Positions 1-5,619 of a stretch of DNA of 6,076 nt are shown piece by piece. The stretch is from Candidatus Peregrinibacteria bacterium (lineage in GTDB: Bacteria; Patescibacteriota; Gracilibacteria; UBA1369; LOWO2-01-FULL-3): the NCBI GenBank assembly GCA_003566255.1, contig PXEC01000128.1:1-6076 (forward strand), written 5' to 3'. A model generated the notes under the pieces. That model did no database searches. It saw nothing but the letters and a program-made list of their open reading frames with translations, and had not been told where the DNA came from. The translations under genes were made by a program, and so were the position numbers. How positions within the stretch are numbered: the first letter of the stretch is position 1; every line of letters begins with the position of its first letter.

Positions 1-533
1 CCATAAAAATAAATCAAGCAGGAATGATCCCGATAATCTTTGCGGTAGCATTGGTAAGTTTTCCCGGAATACTGGGACAGTTTTTCCTGAACGCAAATTC
101 GGCTTGGCTTCAAAGCATGGGAGGCAGTATGACAGTCCTTTTTCAACCGAACACAATATTGTATACCATCCTCTACTTCCTTCTGGTCATAGCTTTCACG
201 TTCTTTTATGTTTCGATCACATTCAAACCTGATCAAATAGCAGAAAATATACAGAAAAAAGGAGGCTATATCCCGGGAATAAGACCCGGACAGCAAACAT
301 CAGAATACCTGAAAGAGGTATCCGGAAGACTGACATTCTTCGGAGCTTTATTTTTGGCGACAATAGCAATAATCCCGATTTTGATGCAATTCGCGTTTAG
401 ACAAAGCGGAATAGGCAATATAGCGCTATTGATATCGGGGGCCGGAATAATAATCATCGTGGGCGTAATTTTGGAAATAATAAGGCAAGTGAACGCTCAA
501 CTCGTAATGCACGATTATAAAAAGTTTTATTAA
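1..533 (+). CDS. secY: Preprotein translocase subunit SecY, C-terminal part (5' truncated by window edge)
   Basis: SecY is the channel subunit of the SecYEG translocon in the cytoplasmic membrane; it passes unfolded preproteins out and inserts membrane proteins. The reading frame is open from base 3 and gives 176 residues up to the TAA at 531-533. It begins inside the conserved NQAG(M/V)IP segment that opens TM7, so more than half of the protein lies upstream. Four hydrophobic helices match TM7-TM10 (about fragment residues 8-25, 51-72, 110-127 and 140-160). The cytosolic loop between TM8 and TM9 carries the family signature PGIRPG (about 91-96), whose Arg matches the residue important for SecA-driven export in E. 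coli. The end (EIIRQVNAQLVMHDY) is also typical of SecY. The first ATG at base 24 is internal, not the start. Only 2 nt separate it from adk, as expected in the spc operon. Confidence 0.97.
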   Translation, partial: IKINQAGMIPIIFAVALVSFPGILGQFFLNANSAWLQSMGGSMTVLFQPNTILYTILYFLLVIAFTFFYVSITFKPDQIAENIQKKGGYIPGIRPGQQTSEYLKEVSGRLTFFGALFLATIAIIPILMQFAFRQSGIGNIALLISGAGIIIIVGVILEIIRQVNAQLVMHDYKKFY

Positions 534-535
534 GT

Positions 536-1168
536 ATGGATCTTATTTTCTTCGGAATGCAAGGCTCCGGAAAAGGAACTCTGGGAAAAGCGGTAGCGGA
601 CCGATACGGCATGAAGATTTTTGAAACCGGTTCGGAACTGAGAAAACTCTCCCACGAGGAAAGTGAACTCGGCCAAAAAGTAAAATCCATAGTGGAAGCG
701 GGGAATCTGGTCCCTAACGAGGTCGTTATGGAAATAGTCGAGAATTTTATGGATTCCTTAGACCATGACGCCCCTATCCTCTTCGACGGAATCCCCAGAA
801 AAGCAACTCAAGCAAAAAGCCTTAACGAAGTACTTGATAAACACAACAGAGAGTACAAAGCAGTTCTTCTTGAATTAAGCGAAGAAACCGCGCTAAAGCG
901 TCTAACGACAAGAAGGATCTGCAAATCATGCAAGGCAGTTTACCCGGCAGCCTATTCGGAAGAAAACTGTGAATGTGGCGCCGCTCTGGTGACTCGATCA
1001 GACGACAATCCGGAGGCAATAAAGACCAGACTCAAAAATTTCCAGGAAGAAACAATTCCCGCTATAGAGCTTTACAAAGACAAATTGATAATAATAGATG
1101 GCGAGCCCAGCATAGAGGACGTCCGCGAAGACACTTTTGAAGTTTTGGATAAGATCATGCCCAAATAA
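536..1168 (+). CDS. adk: Adenylate kinase, long form with cysteine-bearing LID
   Basis: Cytosolic adenylate kinase converts ATP + AMP to 2 ADP. At 210 aa it has the usual bacterial long-form length. The P-loop is GMQGSGKGT (7-15). The AMP site is recognisable: T31, R36, DGIPR (84-88, with R88) and Q92. The LID starts after RR (126-127) and has four cysteines, C129-x2-C132-x12-C145-x-C147, followed by RSDDNPEAIKTRL, which is typical of the LID end. Two details differ from the common form. The usual TGD after the first AMP-binding strand is TGS (S33). The second cysteine pair is C-x-C rather than C-x2-C, so the zinc knuckle is one residue shorter. ATG at 536 follows the secY stop by 2 nt and has no Shine-Dalgarno motif, so translation is probably coupled to secY. 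The stop codon shares one base with the map start (TAATG). The family is certain; whether zinc is bound is inference. Confidence 0.97.
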   Translation: MDLIFFGMQGSGKGTLGKAVADRYGMKIFETGSELRKLSHEESELGQKVKSIVEAGNLVPNEVVMEIVENFMDSLDHDAPILFDGIPRKATQAKSLNEVLDKHNREYKAVLLELSEETALKRLTTRRICKSCKAVYPAAYSEENCECGAALVTRSDDNPEAIKTRLKNFQEETIPAIELYKDKLIIIDGEPSIEDVREDTFEVLDKIMPK

Positions 1169-1926
1169 TGCCGATTCCTATAAAAAATGAAGCGGAAATA
1201 AAAGCAATGCGTGAAGGCGGCAAAATTTTGGCGAATCTTCTTGAAGAAATTCGCTTACGTGCGAAAGTCGGCGTTTCCACCTATGAATTGGACGAATTCG
1301 CGGAAAAATTCATAAAAAGACACGGCGCTACTCCCGGGTTCAAGGGGTACAAAGGATTTCCCGCGACTTTATGCACCACAATAGACGAAGAAGTAGTCCA
1401 CGGGATTCCGGACAAAAACAGATATTTAAAAGAAGGGGATCTTTTCACTGTGGACTGCGGCGTAATCTACGAAGGCCTATACACCGACGCGGCAAGGTCA
1501 ATGGGCATAGGAAAAATCTCAAATGAAAAGGAAAAACTGATAGAAACAGCAAAAATAGCGCTCAAGGAGGCAATAAGAGTGGCAAAACCGGGAACACGGG
1601 TAGGCAAAATCGGAGAAACAATAGAGAAAATCGTCAAAAAAGCGGGATTCAAAATCATAAAAGACCTTACGGGACACGGCATAGGAAAAAACCTGCACGA
1701 AGACCCGATAATTTTAAATTACAAAAATAATGACGACCCCTCGGACCCTATACTAAAACCGGGGATGACAATGGCAATAGAGCCGATCTTCACAACAGGA
1801 ATAGGCAAAATAAAGGAGGCGGAAGACAAATGGACGCTTGTAACGATAGATAAAGAGCCCTCGGTACAGGAGGAAAACACAATTTTGATAACTCAAAAAA
1901 ACAACGAAATTTTAACTTGCATATAA
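1168..1926 (+). CDS. map: Methionine aminopeptidase, type I
   Basis: Removes the initiator methionine from new proteins at the ribosome exit. The 252 aa protein covers the full pita-bread catalytic domain and has no N-terminal extension, as in E. coli MetAP (type Ia). All five metal ligands can be placed: D96 in TVDCG, D107 in YTDAARS, H170 in GHGIG, E205 in AIEP and E236 near the end. The catalytic His of HGIP is H78 and the second active-site His of LHEDP is H177. The motif after the last ligand is E-N-T (236-238) where most bacterial enzymes have E-H-T; the ligand itself is kept. ATG at 1168 overlaps the adk stop by one base, which suggests termination-reinitiation. The adk-map-infA order is the usual spc-operon tail. 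Several AAGGAGG-like strings occur inside the gene (1564-1570, 1813-1819), but none precedes a start. Confidence 0.97.
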   Translation: MPIPIKNEAEIKAMREGGKILANLLEEIRLRAKVGVSTYELDEFAEKFIKRHGATPGFKGYKGFPATLCTTIDEEVVHGIPDKNRYLKEGDLFTVDCGVIYEGLYTDAARSMGIGKISNEKEKLIETAKIALKEAIRVAKPGTRVGKIGETIEKIVKKAGFKIIKDLTGHGIGKNLHEDPIILNYKNNDDPSDPILKPGMTMAIEPIFTTGIGKIKEAEDKWTLVTIDKEPSVQEENTILITQKNNEILTCI

Positions 1927-1945
1927 CATTTTTCTCATGTAGTAT
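1917..1945 (+). promoter_or_regulatory. Possible weak promoter at map end / map-infA spacer
   Basis: TTGCAT (1917-1922) and TAGTAT (1940-1945) are spaced by 17 nt and could form a weak sigma-70 type promoter running into infA. The match to consensus is only 3/6 and 4/6, so in AT-rich DNA this may be chance. The 63-nt spacer 1927-1989 also has a T6 run (1954-1959), but only a 4-bp stem precedes it (ACAT/ATGT), so I do not call a terminator. The spacer is one of only two gaps in the window over 25 nt within the gene string, which is the main reason to suspect a signal here. Confidence 0.18.
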
Positions 1946-1989
1946 CCTAAGGCTTTTTTCACCTCAAAACAAGATAAAGTGGCATATAC

Positions 1990-2220
1990 ATGGGCAAAGA
2001 TGACACAATAGAATTGCAAGGAACGGTTATTGAGCCGTTACCAAACACAGAATTTAAAGTAGAGCTTGAAAACGGCAATACAATAACAGCACACTTATCG
2101 GGAAAAATGCGGATGCATTACATCAAAATACTTCCCGGTGACAAGGTGACAGTACAGCTGAGCACATATGATCTCAGCAAAGGAAGAATAACTTACAGAC
2201 ATAGCGTAAAAAAACAATGA
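1990..2220 (+). CDS. infA: Translation initiation factor IF-1
   Basis: IF-1 binds the A site of the 30S subunit and, with IF-2 and IF-3, controls assembly of the initiation complex. The 76 aa protein is one S1-like OB fold. Signature segments are [20 protein letters not shown] (7-26), [17 protein letters not shown] (35-51) and [11 protein letters not shown] (60-70). The end carries a short tail HSVKKQ (71-76), making it about four residues longer than the 72-aa E. coli protein. ATG at 1990 is the only sensible start because the family N-terminus (M-x-K-x-D-x-IE) begins there; there is no Shine-Dalgarno motif before it. It is the only gene in the window that ends in TGA, and that TGA overlaps the rpmJ ATG (ATGA, 2217-2220), so the two are probably translationally coupled. 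Confidence 0.97.
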   Translation: MGKDDTIELQGTVIEPLPNTEFKVELENGNTITAHLSGKMRMHYIKILPGDKVTVQLSTYDLSKGRITYRHSVKKQ

Positions 2221-2330
2221 AGGTAAGATCATCAGTCAAAAAAATTTGTCAAAAATGCCAAGTAATAAGGCGTAAAAGTGTAGTCAGAATAATCTGTCAA
2301 AACAAGCGGCACAAACAACGTCAAGGGTAG
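2217..2330 (+). CDS. rpmJ: 50S ribosomal protein L36 (bL36), zinc-ribbon form
   Basis: A 37-codon gene, easy to miss. The translation starts [11 protein letters not shown] and ends NKRHKQRQG, which is the L36 pattern along its whole length. The zinc ribbon ligands are complete: C11-x2-C14-x12-C27-x4-H32, so this is the zinc-binding (C+) form. L36 sits in 23S rRNA near the L7/L12 stalk base and helps late 50S folding. The ATG overlaps the infA stop (ATGA), and the stop is TAG at 2328-2330, the only TAG in the window. Its place between infA and rpsM is the standard bacterial position (end of spc, just before alpha). The stop codon lies within a small perfect inverted repeat (TCAAG 2321-2325, CTTGA 2331-2335). 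Confidence 0.96.
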   Translation: MKVRSSVKKICQKCQVIRRKSVVRIICQNKRHKQRQG

Positions 2331-2342
2331 CTTGAATCTTGA

Positions 2343-2377
2343 GCAGTCGGCGTTCTTCCCCCAAGAGCGCTGACTGC
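2343..2377 (+). promoter_or_regulatory. Strong 15-bp hairpin in rpmJ-rpsM spacer, candidate alpha-operon leader element
   Basis: The left arm GCAGTCGGCGTTCTT (2343-2357) pairs with the right arm AAGAGCGCTGACTGC (2363-2377) over 15 consecutive base pairs. Two of these are G-U wobbles in RNA (2349/2371 and 2353/2367). The loop is CCCCC (2358-2362). Beyond an A-C mismatch, 2341/2379 and 2340/2380 can also pair. The rpsM ATG begins 21 nt after the stem. No T-run follows (CCAGAATTTAATC), so it does not look like an intrinsic terminator. In E. coli a leader at this same place is bound by S4 to control rpsM-rpsK-rpsD-rpoA. That this hairpin has the same role is inference from position; the fold does not visibly match the E. 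coli pseudoknot. A GGG at 2325-2327 could pair with the loop. Confidence 0.6.
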
Positions 2378-2397
2378 CCAGAATTTAATCAGACCAA

Positions 2398-2772
2398 ATG
2401 GCCAGAATAGCGGGCATAAACCTGCCCAAGGAAAAAAGAATAGAAGTGGGACTCACGGCAATATACGGCGTCGGAAGAAGTCTTAGCACAAAAATCCTGA
2501 AAGAAACGGGTGTGGAAAAAGACAAAAAAGTCGCCGACTTAACAAACGACGAAATAACAAAACTGCGCGAAGCGATAGGAAAACTGCAAACTGAGGGAGA
2601 TCTTAAGAGGAAAGTGGCAATGGACCTCAAAAGACTTCAAGAGATAGGGTCGTATCGAGGATTCAGGCATAAAAAAGGACTACCCGCGAGGGGGCAACGT
2701 ACAAGGTACAACGCAAGAACCAGAAAAGGCAAAAAGAGAACAGTCGCGAACAAGAAGATAGCCACAAAATAA
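2398..2772 (+). CDS. rpsM: 30S ribosomal protein S13 (uS13)
   Basis: S13 sits in the head of the 30S subunit, contacts 16S rRNA and the P-site tRNA, and forms bridges to the 50S subunit. The 124 aa protein has the full family pattern: [14 protein letters not shown] (1-14), the helix-two-turn-helix segment with IYGVGRS (22-28), EGDLKRK (66-72), [18 protein letters not shown] (79-96) and [14 protein letters not shown] (98-111). The basic tail that reaches the P-site tRNA is present. ATG at 2398 starts the conserved MARIAG end. It is the first gene after the 67-nt spacer with the hairpin and has no Shine-Dalgarno motif (the bases just before it read CAGACCAA). A GGGGG run at 2690-2694 falls in the PARGQR codons. 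Confidence 0.98.
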   Translation: MARIAGINLPKEKRIEVGLTAIYGVGRSLSTKILKETGVEKDKKVADLTNDEITKLREAIGKLQTEGDLKRKVAMDLKRLQEIGSYRGFRHKKGLPARGQRTRYNARTRKGKKRTVANKKIATK

Positions 2773-2794
2773 AATTATAGAATAATCCACTTAC

Positions 2795-3193
2795 ATGGCG
2801 GAAGTTAAGAAGAAAAAAATCGTAAAAAAATCCAAAGCAAGAAGAAGCGTTCCTCAGGGAAACGCGCACATACAAGCATCCTACAACAACACAATAGTGA
2901 CGCTTTCAGATCAAAACGGAGACGTAATAGCATGGAGCAGTGCCGGAGGAAGCGGATTCAAAGGAACAAGGAAATCAACTCCATACGCCGCCCAAGTATC
3001 AGCGGAAAACGCCGCGGAAAAAGCAAAAGCATTCGGCCTTGAAGCGGTACACGTGTACGTAAAAGGCGTAGGAAGCGGAAGAGAACAAGCAATAAGGGGA
3101 TTGGCATCAAGCGGAATAGATATAATTTCAATCAGCGATATAACACCCATACCTCACAACGGCTGCAGGAAGAAAAAACAAAGGAGGGTATAA
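2795..3193 (+). CDS. rpsK: 30S ribosomal protein S11 (uS11)
   Basis: S11 is on the 30S platform, next to the mRNA exit and the anti-Shine-Dalgarno end of 16S rRNA. The 132 aa protein starts with a lysine-rich tail ([13 protein letters not shown], 5-17) and then shows the family core: [16 protein letters not shown] (24-39), [20 protein letters not shown] (47-66), [15 protein letters not shown] and the end [18 protein letters not shown]. The NG in PHNGCR matches the site that forms isoaspartate in E. coli S11 (known for the family; not visible here). Codon use is extreme: all 8 Arg codons are AGA/AGG and 8 of 11 Ile codons are ATA. The 22-nt spacer before it contains a single G. The AGGAGGG at 3182-3188 simply encodes the RRV end and lies 17 nt before the rpsD ATG, too far to act as its ribosome-binding site. 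Confidence 0.98.
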   Translation: MAEVKKKKIVKKSKARRSVPQGNAHIQASYNNTIVTLSDQNGDVIAWSSAGGSGFKGTRKSTPYAAQVSAENAAEKAKAFGLEAVHVYVKGVGSGREQAIRGLASSGIDIISISDITPIPHNGCRKKKQRRV

Positions 3194-3205
3194 CCAATAA
3201 AAATC

Positions 3206-3820
3206 ATGTCAAGATACAGAGGGCCATTAACACGTTTATCAAGAAGACTGGGAGTAATTTTGTTCACCAACAGCGAAAGCAAAATTAAGGCCTTCAATAA
3301 AAAAAATTATAAACCCGGCGAACACGGACAAAAACGTTTTTCACAGATGTCAGAATACAGCAAGCAATTGCGTGAAAAACAAAAGGCAAGATTCATGTAC
3401 GGAATAACCGAAAAACAATCAAAAAAATATTACACCCTCGCGAGCAAAAGTAGCGAAATAACGGGTATAAAGTATCTGTCATTACTGGAACAAAGACTGG
3501 ACAACGCGCTATACAGAGCGGGCCTCGCGGAAACAAGACCGCAAGCAAGACAAATAGTAAGCCATGGACTGGTTCTGTTAAACGGAAGAAAAGTAAAAAC
3601 CCCATCGATCAACTTAAAACCCGGGGACGTATTTGAAATAAAGCCGAAGAGCAAAGAGTCAAAACTTTTCGAAGATCTGAAAAAAGCAAAACACAAGTCC
3701 CCAAAATGGCTGAAATCGGATGTGGCATCTTTGAAAGCGGAAGTGGTCTCCACGCCCGACCAAGATGACATCGAACACATCATAGATTACCAGCTCATCA
3801 CGGAATTCTATTCCAAATAA
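3206..3820 (+). CDS. rpsD: 30S ribosomal protein S4 (uS4), cysteine-free form
   Basis: S4 is a primary 16S rRNA binder that nucleates assembly of the 30S body; in several bacteria it also represses its own operon by binding mRNA. The 204 aa protein starts with SRYRGP (2-7), followed by YKPGEHGQKR (35-44) and SEYSKQLREKQKARFMYGI (49-67). The S4 RNA-binding domain begins with LEQRLDNALYRAG (94-106) and runs to about residue 158, including ARQIVSHGLVLLNGRKV (114-130). The end ITEFYSK is the family C-terminus. The protein contains no cysteine, so the N-terminal zinc knuckle of some S4 proteins is absent. It follows rpsK by 12 nt with no G in the spacer. There is no room for the leader that precedes rpsD in Firmicutes; any S4 control would have to act elsewhere, such as the hairpin before rpsM. 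Confidence 0.98.
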   Translation: MSRYRGPLTRLSRRLGVILFTNSESKIKAFNKKNYKPGEHGQKRFSQMSEYSKQLREKQKARFMYGITEKQSKKYYTLASKSSEITGIKYLSLLEQRLDNALYRAGLAETRPQARQIVSHGLVLLNGRKVKTPSINLKPGDVFEIKPKSKESKLFEDLKKAKHKSPKWLKSDVASLKAEVVSTPDQDDIEHIIDYQLITEFYSK

Positions 3821-3838
3821 TCACTAAAACATCCCAAA

Positions 3839-4813
3839 ATGCATCAAATCCAAGAAGAAATAGGTATCCCCAAAATTAAAACCGAAAGCCTGGAAGAAGA
3901 CCATGCAATTTTCATCATGAGTCCTCTCCCCACAGGTTATGGAGTAACACTTGGAAACGCACTTAGAAGAGCCCTTTTGGCATCGCTTCCCGGCGCTTGT
4001 ATAACGGGAATAAAAATGGACGGGACAGCGCACGAATATTCAACAATCAAAGGAGTAAAAGAAAGTGTTTTGGATATAATCCTAAACCTCAAACAACTAA
4101 ACCTGAGAAAAAACACGACAGGAGCCTCAATGCTGACTCTGGAAACATCAAAAAGCGGAACAATAAAAGCAAAAGACATCCGCACTCCCTCCGAAGTGGA
4201 GATCCTTAATCCGGATCAGTACATTTGCACCCTGGAAAAAGGAACAAAGCTCAAAATGGAGCTTCGGGTTGAAAAAGGAGTCGGATACGTCCCCGCGACA
4301 ACAAGACAAAAAACCGAAGAAGATCCTACTATAATTTCACTGGACGCTTTGTATTCTCCGGTGGAAAAAGTCCGCTACGACGTGGAAGCGACTCGTGTAG
4401 GTCAAATGACAAACCTGGACAAACTAACATTGGAAGTAAAGACAAACGGAACAATAACTCCCGAAGACGCGCTCAAATTCGCGTCAAACGTACTACAATC
4501 ATACTTCAACCTCTTCAACGCGGAAAACATAATGGTAGAAGAAGACTACATGTCCAACATCAAGTCCATTCTGGAAAAAGAGAAAGAGGAAGAAGCCCAA
4601 AAACCAAGCCAGGAATCATATACCCCGATAGAAATCTTGGGATTCTCCCCAAGAACGCTTAACGCGCTGATAAACGGAGGAATAGGCTCGATAGAACAAC
4701 TTTCAAAATGTACGGAAAGTAAGTTGTCAAACCTGCGCGGATTTGGTAAAAAGGCACTCACGGAAGTAAAAGCCGCCCTTGAGAAAAAAGGACTTTCTCT
4801 GGCTGAGGAATAA
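3839..4813 (+). CDS. rpoA: DNA-directed RNA polymerase subunit alpha
   Basis: The alpha dimer is the scaffold for RNA polymerase assembly, and its C-terminal domain binds UP-element DNA and activators. The 324 aa protein has both domains. The N-terminal domain shows GYGVTLGNALRRALLASLPG (33-52), HEYSTIKGVKESVLDIILNL (65-84), the GYVPATTR segment, YSPVEKVRYDVEATRVGQ and LDKLTLEVKTNGTITPEDAL. An acidic, lysine-rich linker (about 233-263) leads to the C-terminal domain from about 264 with two helix-hairpin-helix-like motifs. Matching E. coli DNA-contact residues, R265 and N268 are kept (R272, N275), as are G296, K298 and E302 (G303, K305, E309), but N294 is Gly (G301) and S299 is Ala (A306). The stop is doubled (TAATAA, 4811-4816). 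The 18-nt spacer before the ATG has no G and no ribosome-binding motif. Confidence 0.98.
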   Translation: MHQIQEEIGIPKIKTESLEEDHAIFIMSPLPTGYGVTLGNALRRALLASLPGACITGIKMDGTAHEYSTIKGVKESVLDIILNLKQLNLRKNTTGASMLTLETSKSGTIKAKDIRTPSEVEILNPDQYICTLEKGTKLKMELRVEKGVGYVPATTRQKTEEDPTIISLDALYSPVEKVRYDVEATRVGQMTNLDKLTLEVKTNGTITPEDALKFASNVLQSYFNLFNAENIMVEEDYMSNIKSILEKEKEEEAQKPSQESYTPIEILGFSPRTLNALINGGIGSIEQLSKCTESKLSNLRGFGKKALTEVKAALEKKGLSLAEE

Positions 4814-4824
4814 TAAATAAATAC

Positions 4825-5178
4825 ATGAGACACAGAGTAAAAAAAGTAAAATTGGGAACGGATAAGGACCACAAGACCGCTCTAATGCGCAACCTCGCGA
4901 TGTCCGTAATAATCTATGAAAAAGTCAAAACCACATCCGCGAAAGCCAAAGCGGTACAACCTTTCGTGGAAAGACTCATAAGCATCGCAAAGACAAAGGA
5001 GAAAAAACACGCAATAAGAGAAATTGAAAGATTGCTTCAGCACGAAAACAGCTCAAAGAAACTTTTGGAAGTCCTGGCAGAAAAATACAAGGACAGAGAT
5101 TCCGGATTCACAAGAATAACAAAAATCGGGAACAGAAGCGGCGATAACGCGCCATTAGTACAAATTGAATTGATATAA
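4825..5178 (+). CDS. rplQ: 50S ribosomal protein L17 (bL17)
   Basis: L17 lies near the polypeptide exit tunnel on the 50S subunit. At 117 aa it is the short, core-length form without a long C-terminal extension. Family segments are [11 protein letters not shown] (1-11), [38 protein letters not shown] (15-52) and the end [28 protein letters not shown]. The usual LGR-x2-x-HR at the start is LGTDKDHK here, a small departure in the rRNA-binding N-terminus. It closes the classical alpha operon. The 11-nt spacer after rpoA contains no G. A GAGG string inside the rpoA end (4805-4808) is 16 nt from the ATG, too far for a standard ribosome-binding site. Confidence 0.98.
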   Translation: MRHRVKKVKLGTDKDHKTALMRNLAMSVIIYEKVKTTSAKAKAVQPFVERLISIAKTKEKKHAIREIERLLQHENSSKKLLEVLAEKYKDRDSGFTRITKIGNRSGDNAPLVQIELI

Positions 5179-5186
5179 ATCTAAAA

Positions 5187-5615
5187 ATGAAGACAACAAT
5201 AGCGAAAGCCGAACAAATAGAACGAAAATGGTACATAGTCGATGCAAAAGACAAAGTTCTGGGAAGAATGTGCACGACCATAGCCGACAAGCTTAGAGGG
5301 AAAGATAAGCCCATTTTTTCACCTCACATGGACTGCGGAGACTTCGTAATAGTGATAAACGCGGACAAAATCAAACTTACCGGAAACAAATTGAAGGATA
5401 AGAAATACAGCAGACATTCAGGGTATCCCGGAGGATACAGAGAACAGTCAGCGGAAGATCTTCTTTCAAAGAAGCCCACAAAAGTTGTTGAACTGGCAGT
5501 AAAAGGGATGCTCCCAAAAAATAAGCTCAGAGACAAATTCATGAGCAAATTAAAACTTTACGCGGGAGAAGAACATCCGCATGAAGCGCAAAACCCGGAA
5601 CCATTAAACACATAA
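5187..5615 (+). CDS. rplM: 50S ribosomal protein L13 (uL13)
   Basis: L13 is an early 23S rRNA binder needed to start 50S assembly. The 142 aa protein has the usual bacterial length. Conserved segments are [20 protein letters not shown] (14-33), [18 protein letters not shown] (51-68), [13 protein letters not shown] (72-84), the [12 protein letters not shown] block (104-115) and [18 protein letters not shown] (123-140). It starts only 8 nt after rplQ (spacer ATCTAAAA). In Bacillus and relatives ecfA1, ecfA2, ecfT and truA lie between rplQ and rplM; here they are absent. The 8-nt spacer also leaves no room for the L13-binding leader known upstream of rplM in Bacillus. Confidence 0.98.
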   Translation: MKTTIAKAEQIERKWYIVDAKDKVLGRMCTTIADKLRGKDKPIFSPHMDCGDFVIVINADKIKLTGNKLKDKKYSRHSGYPGGYREQSAEDLLSKKPTKVVELAVKGMLPKNKLRDKFMSKLKLYAGEEHPHEAQNPEPLNT

Positions 5616-5619
5616 ACCA

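Noticed and set aside
1954..1959. T6 run after map as an intrinsic terminator
   Set aside because: Only a 4-bp ACAT/ATGT stem lies upstream, 14 nt away from the run; no stable hairpin adjoins it.
2321..2335. TCAAG/CTTGA small inverted repeat around the rpmJ stop as an independent regulatory hairpin
   Set aside because: Five pairs with a 5-nt loop is too weak and too common by chance; kept only as a possible part of the larger leader.
2343..2377. Hairpin as a Rho-independent terminator of the spc operon
   Set aside because: No T-run follows on either strand; the 3' flank is CCAGAATTTAATC.
2690..2694. GGGGG in rpsM pairing with the CCCCC loop at 2358-2362
   Set aside because: It is over 300 nt away, complementarity does not extend past the five bases, and the run is explained by PARGQR codons.
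3182..3188. AGGAGGG as a Shine-Dalgarno site for rpsD
   Set aside because: It is 17 nt from the rpsD ATG, beyond the usual 5-10 nt, and it encodes the conserved Arg-Arg-Val end of S11.
3430..3783. 117-codon open frame on the - strand opposite rpsD (and similar ones opposite rpoA, map and rplM)
   Set aside because: They lie wholly opposite well-conserved genes, match no family I know, and arise from the A-rich coding strand that makes few stops on the reverse strand.
3997..4209. 70-codon + strand frame inside rpoA
   Set aside because: It is an out-of-frame shadow of conserved alpha-subunit codons with a low-complexity K/N/R-rich product.
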